Positions 1 through 8,241 of a stretch of 18,514 nt of DNA are shown here, one piece after another (the first letter of the stretch is position 1; every line of letters begins with the position of its first letter). Position numbers and translations under genes: made by a program. The notes below the pieces were generated by a model that saw only the letters and a program-made list of their open reading frames with translations, ran no database searches and had not been told where the DNA came from. The stretch comes from Chloroflexota bacterium (GTDB taxonomy: Bacteria > Chloroflexota > Dehalococcoidia > SAR202 > UBA826), in the NCBI GenBank assembly GCA_002696685.1, contig NZSI01000034.1, positions 81,493 to 100,006 on the forward strand. Reading direction: 5' to 3'.

Positions 1-276
1 TGTAAATGGGTTCGGTCGATCCATGTATTCCCAGATATTCATGATCTGAATAGCGAACAAATACCCAAAAAATGGATGTAGGGAGGGGCTCGTGTAATAG
101 TCACCATATACCCCAAAAGATGCGGGCTTGGAGTAATAGCCATTACCGGAATAAAGAGCAATATCCATAAATTCTTCAAATGATATAGGCCCAGTTTTAC
201 GTATCTGACTGACTACCTCACCGTATGCGCCGCCCCTATTTTTATCAATAACCACAGAACTCTGCCGATACCCCAT
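1..276 (-). CDS. MidA-family SAM-dependent methyltransferase, N-terminal part
   Basis: The frame is open from an ATG at 276 to the window edge, giving the first 92 residues; the rest lies outside. The segment GPISFEEFMDIALYSGNGYY, followed by a GVYGDYYTSPSLHPFFG stretch, is the N-terminal signature of the COG1565/MidA (NDUFAF7-like, old DUF185) methyltransferases, where 'GPIsFaeFM..aLY....GYY' leads into 'GDf.TsPe.sp.FG'. The mitochondrial relative methylates an arginine of a complex I subunit; the bacterial substrate is not settled. The SAM-binding Rossmann part is not in view. No clear Shine-Dalgarno sequence precedes the ATG, so a slightly different start is possible. The gene begins ten bases after a strong hairpin (286-315), so it probably depends on read-through or on a promoter inside the neighbouring zinc-ribbon gene. 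Family call is good; function is inferred. Confidence 0.82.
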   Translation of the reverse strand, partial: MGYRQSSVVIDKNRGGAYGEVVSQIRKTGPISFEEFMDIALYSGNGYYSKPASFGVYGDYYTSPSLHPFFGYLFAIQIMNIWEYMDRPNPFT

Positions 277-285
277 ATAAACCCA

Positions 286-315
286 AAAAGGCGTCGATAA
301 ATATCGACGCCTTTT
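286..315 (-). terminator. Perfect hairpin between zinc-ribbon gene and midA-like gene
   Basis: A perfect inverted repeat has 14-base arms, AAAAGGCGTCGATA (286-299) and its complement (302-315), around two central bases. On the minus strand the right arm ends in a run of five T, as in a rho-independent terminator, so it probably ends the citrate synthase/zinc-ribbon transcript. The arms also give a T run on the plus strand, so it could act in both directions. It lies only ten bases before the start codon of the next minus-strand gene, so attenuation is an alternative role. Confidence 0.75.
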
Positions 316-335
316 CAGAATCCGCCATGGAACTT

Positions 336-518
336 TTAGCTGCTCTTCTGTTTAGGTTTCCGGGCTTGCCCGCTGCGGTCCCAGCCAGATCCCTGCATAG
401 AGTTGCGAAACTCCTCTTTAGTCCCACAGTGTTTGCATCTTCCACTGCTGGTTGGGCCATTAGGTTGGTCCAGTACCCAATGATGAACACATTCTTCAGC
501 CGTTGTTTGTTTAACCAC
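336..518 (-). CDS. Small zinc-ribbon-like protein, 60 residues
   Basis: The protein has Cys10 with His12/His13 near the N-terminus and a CxxC pair at Cys28/Cys31, spaced as for one zinc-ribbon knuckle. It is followed by a basic, disordered-looking tail (QARKPKQKSS). The pattern C-x-H-H-W-x-L..PNG....G.C..CG...EF.N resembles short conserved hypothetical proteins I have seen in Chloroflexota and Actinobacteria genomes, but I know no assigned function; binding nucleic acid or a protein partner is only a guess. The start is GTG at 518, chosen because AAAGGAG lies five bases upstream. The gene follows citrate synthase by 41 bases on the same strand and probably shares its transcript; the hairpin at 286-315 closes it. 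Confidence 0.75.
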   Translation of the reverse strand: MVKQTTAEECVHHWVLDQPNGPTSSGRCKHCGTKEEFRNSMQGSGWDRSGQARKPKQKSS

Positions 519-559
519 AATGTCTCCTTTCGTTTGTACAAAATTCAGCAGGAAGAGAT

Positions 560-1699
560 TTAGGATCTTTCCTCAATCGATATAAATTCTCTGTCCAGTT
601 CCCCGACATATTCCAAACGAGGCCTTAATAAAATGTTATTTTCAAATTGTTCAATAACTTGTGCGGTCCAACCTGGTATACGACCCATAGCAAAGATTGA
701 AATAAATAAATCTTCAGGAATATCAAGAAGGAAGTACATCGCCCCAGAAAAGAAATCGACGTTTTGGCAGATACCTCTCCTTGCGTAGGGTTGCATTACT
801 TCAACAACTTTTTGAAGAATGGAGTACCACTTAGGTTGTCCTTTTCTCTCTCCTAATTCCTTGAGATCGTCTTGTAAATGTAGGGATCGGGGGTCGACAG
901 CACGATAAACACGATGCCCAAAACCCATGATCCGTCCCCCTCCAGATAGGGTGTCTTTAACATATTTCTCAGCGTTATCTTCTTCTCCGATCTCTAACGA
1001 CATAGTCATCACCGACTCTGCAGCACCACCATGTGAGGGACCCTTTAGAACAGAGATCCCCGTAGTAATAGCGCAGTGAAGATCAGCCTGGGTTGAAGCC
1101 GATACTCTTGCACCAAAAGACGATGCATTTAATCCATGTTCCGCATGAAGAACGAAGTCTTTGTCGATAAGTGCAACGTCTCTTGGATCAGGAATTTCTC
1201 CGAAAAGCATATGAAGAAAATTTGCCGCCAAACTCATATCAGGGTCTGGTTTTATTGGCTCCTTACCTTCACGTATTCTGGCATGAGTAGTCACTATTGT
1301 AGGGGCAGCTGCGGTAAGTCTGGTCCCCTTCCGAAGGGTAGCTTCAGATGAATTGTCATCAACCTCAGGATCAAATGCAGCCATTGCCGAAATGGCAGTT
1401 CGGAGCACATCCATAGGATGGGCTTCTTTTGTGGCCTTGATAATATCCACAATTTGATCCGGTATTTCCATATTTGAGCGAAGTTGGGTTGTAAAGTCAG
1501 ATAGCTGCCTTTCAGTTGGTAGCTCCCCTATCATCACCAGGTAGATCACTTCTTCAAAAGAACAGTTTGTCGCGAGATCGTCAATGTTGTAACCACGGTA
1601 ATAGAGCTTGCCAATTTTTCCATCTATAAAACTGGAAGTTGTCCTGTCAATATAAACTTCCCTCAGTCCTCTGTGAAGCTCTGCTTTTTCCTGGGTCAT
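560..1699 (-). CDS. gltA: Citrate synthase (short, type I-like form)
   Basis: Condenses acetyl-CoA and oxaloacetate to citrate, the entry step of the TCA cycle, in the cytoplasm. The 379-residue length fits the short Gram-positive/archaeal-type citrate or 2-methylcitrate synthases. The catalytic triad is visible, counted from the TTG one codon before the chosen ATG: His224 in GPSHGGA, His263 in GFGHRVY..VDPR, and Asp316 in NVDFFSG. The oxaloacetate-binding HAEHGLNAS block lies at 186-194. ATG at 1699 is chosen over the in-frame TTG at 1702 because GGAGGT lies five bases before the ATG but only two before the TTG. It is divergent from rex across a 309-base control region and is followed by the zinc-ribbon gene. 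Sequence alone does not exclude a 2-methylcitrate synthase activity, but no prp genes are nearby. Confidence 0.95.
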   Translation of the reverse strand: MTQEKAELHRGLREVYIDRTTSSFIDGKIGKLYYRGYNIDDLATNCSFEEVIYLVMIGELPTERQLSDFTTQLRSNMEIPDQIVDIIKATKEAHPMDVLRTAISAMAAFDPEVDDNSSEATLRKGTRLTAAAPTIVTTHARIREGKEPIKPDPDMSLAANFLHMLFGEIPDPRDVALIDKDFVLHAEHGLNASSFGARVSASTQADLHCAITTGISVLKGPSHGGAAESVMTMSLEIGEEDNAEKYVKDTLSGGGRIMGFGHRVYRAVDPRSLHLQDDLKELGERKGQPKWYSILQKVVEVMQPYARRGICQNVDFFSGAMYFLLDIPEDLFISIFAMGRIPGWTAQVIEQFENNILLRPRLEYVGELDREFISIEERS

Positions 1700-1791
1700 C
1701 AAATACCTCCGCGTTCGGGTTTCCTAGAAATAACTCTGACCAACTTTGATCAGTTTTTTACAGCCGCCTTCTCTCAACCAGCTTTTTGTGA

Positions 1792-1809
1792 TTGATTAGG
1801 AATTCGCAA
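1792..1809. promoter_or_regulatory. Weak Rex-operator-like site in citrate synthase leader
   Basis: The sequence TTGATTAGGAATTCGCAA matches about 11 of the 14 fixed positions of a Rex operator written TTGTKAANNNNTTMACAA. If the promoter called at 1831-1860 is right, the site lies roughly 16 to 33 bases into the transcript, where a bound repressor would act as a roadblock. The match is poor enough to arise by chance in AT-rich DNA. It is listed because two better sites occur at the rex and ATP synthase promoters. Confidence 0.25.
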
Positions 1810-1830
1810 TCGACCCAAAAAAGCTCTGCA

Positions 1831-1860
1831 ATTTTACCAATAGGCGTGAAATCCAGTCAA
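1831..1860 (-). promoter_or_regulatory. Probable citrate synthase promoter
   Basis: On the minus strand TTGACT (1860-1855) and TAAAAT (1836-1831) are separated by 18 bases, a good sigma-70-type arrangement. Transcription would start near 1824 and give a leader of about 125 bases before the ATG at 1699. Two copies of GAAATTAATCT lie directly upstream of the -35 box. Confidence 0.55.
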
Positions 1861-1889
1861 GAAATTAATCTCATTTAGGAAATTAATCT
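1861..1889. repeat. 11-bp direct repeat upstream of citrate synthase promoter
   Basis: GAAATTAATCT occurs at 1861-1871 and again at 1879-1889, so the copies start 18 bases apart. The first copy abuts the proposed -35 box of the citrate synthase promoter. This position suits an activator binding twice, but AT-rich repeats are easily fortuitous and I do not recognise the motif. Confidence 0.4.
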
Positions 1890-1912
1890 GTCATTCAAGT
1901 ACTCGCAAGTGA

Positions 1913-1930
1913 TAGTAAATCCTTTCACAA
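1913..1930. promoter_or_regulatory. Probable Rex operator at the rex promoter
   Basis: TAGTAAATCCTTTCACAA has one perfect half-site (TTCACAA) and one 5-of-7 half-site against the Rex consensus TTGTGAANNNNTTCACAA, with the correct 18-base span. It overlaps the -35 hexamer TTCACA (1924-1929) of the proposed rex promoter, so binding would block RNA polymerase. Rex autoregulation is known in several bacteria. The idea is supported by a better site at the ATP synthase promoter. Confidence 0.55.
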
Positions 1931-1952
1931 TTAGTCAAAATTCGGTTATACT
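1924..1952 (+). promoter_or_regulatory. Probable rex promoter
   Basis: TTCACA (1924-1929) and TATACT (1947-1952) are separated by 17 bases; each hexamer matches 5 of 6 sigma-70 consensus positions. Transcription would start near 1959, giving a leader of about 50 bases before the rex ATG at 2009. The -35 box lies within the proposed Rex operator. Confidence 0.6.
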
Positions 1953-2008
1953 CCGAATGAGCCCTAAGTAGTATACAGCCCTGAAAACCGTAGTCTATAT
2001 TCGTAAAT

Positions 2009-2656
2009 ATGCTCAGGAGCACCCAGACAATTCATTCAGAAGTCCCGGAAGTTGTTGTACTTAGACTTCCAATATATGCTCGCGTGTTAAATCAGCTAAT
2101 TGAAGAAGGCACAGAGGTAGTAAGCTCTCAACAACTTGGTGACCTGCTACAGATGACTCCGGCTCAAATCAGAAAAGACCTTAGCTATTTTGGCAGGTTC
2201 GGTAAACAGGGAAGAGGCTATAGCATAGCTTTCCTTCTTGATGAGTTAAGACAGATACTAGGCATCGATCGTGGCTGGCGTGCTTGCCTGGTGGGCGTTG
2301 GAAGACTGGGCCGAGCAATAATTAACTACCCAGGATTCTCCCCGGAAGGTTTTGAGATAGTTGCTGCTTTTGACAGAGATTCTACTCGTCACGGGACTAT
2401 GCTAGGTAATATATCTGTTGAAAGTATGGAAAACTTGCCAGAGACGATTAAAGAACGAGATATAACTATTGGAATAGTCGCGGTTCCTGCAATACAAGCA
2501 CAAATGGTTGTTGATGCATTGATTACACACGGCGTTCAGGGCATCCTGAATTACGCTCCTGTAGCTCCCCACGTTCCAGCTCACATAATTATGAGAAACA
2601 TTGATCCAGTATTGTCTTTGCAATCTATGACTTTCTATATGAAAGAAAATCTATAA
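2009..2656 (+). CDS. rex: Redox-sensing transcriptional repressor Rex
   Basis: Rex is a dimeric repressor that leaves DNA when NADH is high and so controls respiration and fermentation genes. The 215-residue length is typical. An N-terminal winged helix spans about 15-72, with LGDLLQMTPAQIRKDLSYFG and the following FGKQGRGY as hallmarks. A Rossmann domain follows, with GVGRLGRA (96-103), then IGIVAVPA (154-161) and GILNYAPV (178-185) near the nucleotide pocket. The C-terminal NIDPVLSLQSMTFYM helix would swap into the partner's cofactor site. The ATG at 2009 has no evident Shine-Dalgarno sequence; it is chosen because the usual PEVVVLRLPIY start block follows at once. It is divergent from citrate synthase and convergent with the ATP synthase operon, whose promoter carries a good Rex operator. 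Confidence 0.96.
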   Translation: MLRSTQTIHSEVPEVVVLRLPIYARVLNQLIEEGTEVVSSQQLGDLLQMTPAQIRKDLSYFGRFGKQGRGYSIAFLLDELRQILGIDRGWRACLVGVGRLGRAIINYPGFSPEGFEIVAAFDRDSTRHGTMLGNISVESMENLPETIKERDITIGIVAVPAIQAQMVVDALITHGVQGILNYAPVAPHVPAHIIMRNIDPVLSLQSMTFYMKENL

Positions 2657-2683
2657 GACACATCCTGCATCGGAAAAATTACT

Positions 2684-2914
2684 TTAGGCTAAGATTGTGA
2701 CTTTATTATTGAGGACCTCGAGAAATCCTCCAGTCACAGGGATTATCTCCTCAGTTGTACCCTTCCTAGTCACAACATCTCCATTGGCAACTGCGGTAAG
2801 CAAGGGAGCATGCCTAGGCAATATACCCAACTGTCCCTCTACGCCAGGAGCAATAACTATGTCGGCTTCTCCAGAGTAGATAGTTTCTTCTGTTGTAACA
2901 ATCTCTAAAATCAA
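2684..2914 (-). CDS. atpC: ATP synthase epsilon subunit, short form lacking C-terminal helices
   Basis: Epsilon is part of the F1 central stalk and contacts gamma and the c-ring. The 76 residues cover only the N-terminal beta-sandwich, with the usual GQLGILPRHAPLLTAV block (28-43) and GGFLEVLNNKVTIL end (62-75). Full-length bacterial epsilon is about 130-140 residues, and the missing part is the helical hairpin that inhibits ATP hydrolysis. This is not an obvious frameshift: only 27 bases separate its stop from the rex stop. Similar short epsilons of about 80-90 residues are known in green sulfur bacteria. The start is TTG at 2914, with GAGGA seven bases upstream and the family's M-x-L-E-I-V-T opening. 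It is the last gene of the operon and may be weakly translated because of the TTG start. Confidence 0.92.
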   Translation of the reverse strand: MILEIVTTEETIYSGEADIVIAPGVEGQLGILPRHAPLLTAVANGDVVTRKGTTEEIIPVTGGFLEVLNNKVTILA

Positions 2915-2944
2915 TTTATTTTCCTCTGTCCCAAATCAGCGCCA

Positions 2945-4348
<1,404 letters not shown>

Positions 4349-4379
4349 CTAGACCCTAACTAAAGTCTTCAAAATCAAA

Positions 4380-5240
4380 TTAACCCTCAACAGCGGAAAC
4401 ACCGCCAACTATGTCGAGAAGATCCTTTGTGATAGTTTCTTGTCTGAGTTTATTCATTACTAATGTCAAATCATCAACCATCGCATTAGCATTGTCGGTT
4501 GCCTGATTCATTGCCACCATTCGTGCCGATTGTTCACTAGCATTGGCTTCGAGGATTGCCTGGTGGACAACGGTTTGAAAATACCTAGGTAATAGCTGCG
4601 ACAAAACTGCGTTGGCATCGGGTTCAAATATGTATCCCGCATTATTCGATACGGCCAGATCTACGGGCACCACCGGTACAAGCTGGTCGATTACGGGTCT
4701 TTGTGAGGTAGTGTTAACAAATTTTGCGTAGGCCACGAAGACAGAGTCAACACTTCCATTTTCAAAAGCCTCCATCATGGCGGCCGAAACGGGCTCAGTA
4801 TCATCGCTGGAAGGTCTGTCACCAATCCCTAAAAATTCATTAATAATCTCTATGTTATTTCTTCGGGAGTAATCACGACCTTTTTTACCGGAAGCGACGA
4901 TTTTTACAGGTACGGATTGTGTCCCTATAAAATCACCTGTTGCTCTTAGAACATTTGAATTTAGACCGCCGGTTAGCCCTCTGTCCGGCGTTATTAAAAT
5001 CAACCCAATGCTTTTTATTTCCCGTTCTTCCGCTAACGGTTGTGAGCCACTTTCATAATCTATTTGAGACATCACATTTGAAACCATTTGGGCCATGTTT
5101 TCTGCGTAAGACCTACCTTTGGTCGCAGCATCCTGTGTACGCCTTAATTTTGAGGCGGCAATCATTGACATCGCCTTTGTAATCTTCGCGGTGTTTTCGA
5201 CGCTTCTAATACGCCTTGCAATCTGTCTTACACTTGGCAT
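4380..5240 (-). CDS. atpG: ATP synthase F1 subunit gamma
   Basis: Gamma is the rotating central shaft of F1 and couples c-ring rotation to the catalytic sites. The 286 residues match the family. The N-terminal helix carries the conserved ARRIRSVENTAKITKAMSMIAASKLRR pattern (8-34), quoted here only as a pattern, and the C-terminal helix ends in KLRQETITKDLLDIVGGVSA. Both helices form the coiled-coil axle. The ATG at 5240 directly abuts the TAG stop of atpA with no base between, and no strong independent Shine-Dalgarno sequence is seen, so translation is probably coupled to atpA. Confidence 0.97.
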   Translation of the reverse strand: MPSVRQIARRIRSVENTAKITKAMSMIAASKLRRTQDAATKGRSYAENMAQMVSNVMSQIDYESGSQPLAEEREIKSIGLILITPDRGLTGGLNSNVLRATGDFIGTQSVPVKIVASGKKGRDYSRRNNIEIINEFLGIGDRPSSDDTEPVSAAMMEAFENGSVDSVFVAYAKFVNTTSQRPVIDQLVPVVPVDLAVSNNAGYIFEPDANAVLSQLLPRYFQTVVHQAILEANASEQSARMVAMNQATDNANAMVDDLTLVMNKLRQETITKDLLDIVGGVSAVEG

Positions 5241-6755
5241 CTAACTCGCCAAACCACTTTGTTTGAAGCTATCAATTGCAGATTTAAGGCTTTCTTCAGT
5301 ATCACTACTGATATCACCTTCTTCAAATATACTTTTCAAAACATCTGAATGATTCGAAGTCATATAACTGTGAAATTCCTGTTCCCAGTTAATAACAGAA
5401 TCAATTTCTATGTCGTCAAGGTATCCTTCATTCAAGGCATACAAGATGGAAACTTGTTGCTCAACTGGAAGGGGTGCATTTTGTCCCTGTTTGAGAATTT
5501 CTACCCCTCTTTGCCCTCGTTCCAACTGACGTCTCGTAGCTGCATCAAGATCATCGGTGCCGAATTGAGCAAAAGTCACCAACTCTCTGTACTGGGCCAG
5601 CTCAAGCCGTAAACGGCCCGCGACCGATCTCATAGCCCTTGTCTGGGCAGAACTCCCGACTCTAGAAACTGACAAACCGGCGTTCACAGCCGGCCTAATA
5701 CCAGCATTAAAAAGTTCGGGTTCCAGGTAAATTTGACCGTCAGTGATCGATATAACATTAGTAGGAACGTATGCTGAAACATCACCCGCTTGAGTTTCTA
5801 TAACCGGTAGAGCTGTAACAGATCCGCCACCGTGAGCATCGTCTAGGCGAGCTGCTCTCTCCAGAAGCCTGCTGTGCAAATAAAAAACATCCCCCGGATA
5901 AGCTTCTCTACCGGGAGGGCGCTTCAGTAGAAGTGACATTTGCCTGTAAGCCCAAGCATGTTTAGAAAGATCATCATAGACGATCAGAACATCTTTACCT
6001 TGAGCCATAAAATACTCAGCCATGGCACACCCTGTGTAAGGCGCCAGATACTGCATTGGAGCAGAATCGGATGCATTTGCTGCCACTACAATCGTATGAT
6101 CCAGCGCACCAAACTGCTCTAGGGTCCCAACCGTCTGGGCAACCTTTCCAACCTTCTGTCCCACAGAAACATAAATACAAGTCAGATCGCCACCCTTCTG
6201 ATTGATGATCGCATCCACACAAATGGCAGTTTTACCTGTCGTCCGGTCACCAATTATCAATTCTCTTTGTCCCCTTCCTATCGGGATCATGGCATCAATC
6301 GCCTTAATGCCTGTCTGGACCGGAGTATCGACAGATTGTCTTATGGCCACGTTTGGAGCAACAATTTCAACCTCGCGAGTTTCATTTGTCTCAACCGGAC
6401 CTTTTCCATCAATTGGCGATCCAATACCATCTACAACTCTCCCGAGCAGTTCCTGTCCAACTGGAACTTGCATCACCTGCCCGGTACCGCGAACTTCGGT
6501 TCCCTCTTTGATTCCGAGAGGATCTCCGAGGATAACAATTCCAACACTATCCTCCTCGAGGTTCAACGCTATGCCGGCAATCCCGCCCTCAAATTCGACG
6601 AGCTCGTTGTAAGCCACACCAGAAAGTCCGTGTACTCTGGCTATACCATCTCCCACTTCAATTACGGACCCCACATCAACCATCGCCAAATCACTTCCGA
6701 AACCTTCGATTTGTTTTTTTATAACCGATGCTATGTCCTGTCCTCTGACAGCCAT
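5241..6755 (-). CDS. atpA: ATP synthase F1 subunit alpha
   Basis: Alpha forms the non-catalytic nucleotide sites of the F1 hexamer and gives the arginine finger to beta. The 504 residues are standard length. The N-terminus [19 protein letters not shown] is typical, Walker A is GDRTTGKT (169-176), and the arginine-finger segment [15 protein letters not shown] is present. ATG at 6755 is chosen over an upstream in-frame GTG (6794), because GGGAGG lies five bases before it and the family starts here. A small hairpin with 5-base arms (6775-6779 with 6786-6790) sits in the 69-base gap after atpH. The stop codon touches the atpG start. Confidence 0.98.
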   Translation of the reverse strand: MAVRGQDIASVIKKQIEGFGSDLAMVDVGSVIEVGDGIARVHGLSGVAYNELVEFEGGIAGIALNLEEDSVGIVILGDPLGIKEGTEVRGTGQVMQVPVGQELLGRVVDGIGSPIDGKGPVETNETREVEIVAPNVAIRQSVDTPVQTGIKAIDAMIPIGRGQRELIIGDRTTGKTAICVDAIINQKGGDLTCIYVSVGQKVGKVAQTVGTLEQFGALDHTIVVAANASDSAPMQYLAPYTGCAMAEYFMAQGKDVLIVYDDLSKHAWAYRQMSLLLKRPPGREAYPGDVFYLHSRLLERAARLDDAHGGGSVTALPVIETQAGDVSAYVPTNVISITDGQIYLEPELFNAGIRPAVNAGLSVSRVGSSAQTRAMRSVAGRLRLELAQYRELVTFAQFGTDDLDAATRRQLERGQRGVEILKQGQNAPLPVEQQVSILYALNEGYLDDIEIDSVINWEQEFHSYMTSNHSDVLKSIFEEGDISSDTEESLKSAIDSFKQSGLAS

Positions 6756-6824
6756 ATCACCCTCCCATTTCCTCACGGTATAAAAACCGTCCACTAATTT
6801 TTTCTATATTTCAGTCCTGAGCTC

Positions 6825-7364
6825 CTAGGTCCCTTTAATAAGTTCCCTTTTCATATCATCTAAACGGGTTTTGACGCTCCCATCAATGAGTCTGTCGCCG
6901 ACCCGAGCAACAAATCCTCCAATTATCGATTCGTCAGTAAGGGTTGTAACAGAGATTTCCTTCCCAACCAACAACGTTAAATTCTTTGTTATTGCTTCAA
7001 GTTGCGTTTTAGTGAGCGGAACGGCTGAAATTATCTCAGCCCTTTCAACTCCTTTTTCGGAATCTACAAATTCCTGAAATGCATCGGTTATATCAGGCAA
7101 GCTTGACACAGCTCCGCGAGATGCCAGAAGGCATGTCAAATTAACTGCAAGTTCAGATACCACCTCAGCAAAGACTTCCTTTACTACTGAAGTCTTCTTC
7201 TCAGATTCTATCTGGGGTGAGTCAACAAATCTCACAAAGGTTTCATCTCTCACAGAATTAGAGAGCACGGAAAGATCATCAAGCCATTTATCCACATCAT
7301 CTCTCTCGAGAGCAATGTCGTATATAGCCTGCGCATATCTTCTTGCTGATACAGTCTGTGACAT
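6825..7364 (-). CDS. atpH: ATP synthase F1 subunit delta
   Basis: Delta ties the top of the F1 hexamer to the peripheral b stalk. The 179 residues match the family, with the N-terminal SARRYAQAIYDIALE block and a C-terminal domain ending in IIGGFVARVGDRLIDGSVKTRLDDMKREL, a pattern shared by nearly all delta subunits. ATG at 7364 is chosen over an upstream in-frame GTG at 7400, because the family begins just before SARRYA and the longer form would only overlap atpF. One base separates it from the atpF stop (TAA-T-ATG), which suggests translational coupling. Confidence 0.95.
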   Translation of the reverse strand: MSQTVSARRYAQAIYDIALERDDVDKWLDDLSVLSNSVRDETFVRFVDSPQIESEKKTSVVKEVFAEVVSELAVNLTCLLASRGAVSSLPDITDAFQEFVDSEKGVERAEIISAVPLTKTQLEAITKNLTLLVGKEISVTTLTDESIIGGFVARVGDRLIDGSVKTRLDDMKRELIKGT

Positions 7365-7365
7365 A

Positions 7366-7863
7366 TTAGTTATTACCTGAAGTACTTTCCTCGAGAACAC
7401 TCTCTATAAGTTCTTTGTGACCCTCTTCATCAAGGGAAGATCTGACGACTTTTTCCGCCGCCGAAATTGCCAATCCGGCAAATTCCCTCCTCAGGTCTTC
7501 TATAGCAGCATCTCGCTCACGTTGGATATTAGCCTCAGCCCTAACTCTTTCCAGTTCGATATCATCTCGAACCCTGACCATTTCCTCTTCTCTAAATTTG
7601 TCGGCAGTTTCACGTGCTTCCGACACAAGCTTTTGCCCTTCAACCCTAGCTTCAACCAGCTGCTGCTGAATGGCTTCCTCTGAGCGCGCCGCTTGTTCTC
7701 TCGCCATATCAGAGGCTTCAAGACCTTCTCGTATCTTCTCAGCCCTCTGATCCATCAATGACACAAGAGGCTTATAAAGAAGTTTAGACAGTATGAAAAA
7801 CAGGATGCCAAAACTAATGATTTGAGTTATCAAACCAGGTAGATTTATACCTAGAGCGTCCAT
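7366..7863 (-). CDS. atpF: ATP synthase Fo subunit b
   Basis: Subunit b forms the peripheral stalk that holds F1 against rotation. The 165 residues are typical. One membrane helix runs from about residue 9 to 28 (PGLITQIISFGILFFILSKL). A long charged coiled-coil helix rich in Glu, Arg and Ala follows, then the delta-binding end (RREFAGLAISAAEKVVRSSL). ATG at 7863 has AGGAG six bases upstream. There is a single b gene and no b' gene, so the stalk is presumably a b homodimer. The 72-base gap upstream holds a hairpin. Confidence 0.96.
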   Translation of the reverse strand: MDALGINLPGLITQIISFGILFFILSKLLYKPLVSLMDQRAEKIREGLEASDMAREQAARSEEAIQQQLVEARVEGQKLVSEARETADKFREEEMVRVRDDIELERVRAEANIQRERDAAIEDLRREFAGLAISAAEKVVRSSLDEEGHKELIESVLEESTSGNN

Positions 7864-7892
7864 GAGGATCTCCTAACTGAAATCCGCCATCG

Positions 7893-7917
7893 ATTAAGGC
7901 ACGGGAAGTGCCCTAAT
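7893..7917 (-). other. RNA hairpin between atpE and atpF
   Basis: Arms ATTAAGGCAC (7893-7902) and GTGCCCTAAT (7908-7917) pair over ten positions with one G-U and a five-base loop on the mRNA. No T run follows, so it is not a normal terminator. Its place just after atpE fits an mRNA-stabilising or processing element that would help raise atpE output for the multi-copy c-ring. Confidence 0.5.
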
Positions 7918-7935
7918 TGAAAGCGGTATCCTGTG

Positions 7936-8198
<263 letters not shown>

Positions 8199-8241
8199 TG
8201 ACTATATTCTTATCCCGCAAATTGTTATTCAAAATACTAAC

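Noticed and set aside
245..541. 98-residue frame on the minus strand overlapping the zinc-ribbon gene
   Set aside because: It overlaps the zinc-ribbon gene and the midA start in another frame, lacks a family pattern and reads through the hairpin.
2657..2683. Terminator between rex and atpC
   Set aside because: The 27-base gap contains no inverted repeat with a T run, so I do not call one despite the convergent genes.
2402..2690. Lost C-terminal domain of epsilon encoded past the atpC stop in another frame
   Set aside because: Only 27 bases separate the atpC and rex stops. The minus-strand frame inside rex does not read like the Ala/Arg-rich helices of epsilon.
6202..6797. Long open frames on the plus strand opposite atpA (136 and 176 residues)
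   Set aside because: They lie wholly antisense to a clearly conserved gene, resemble no family, and have no promoter or ribosome binding site of their own.
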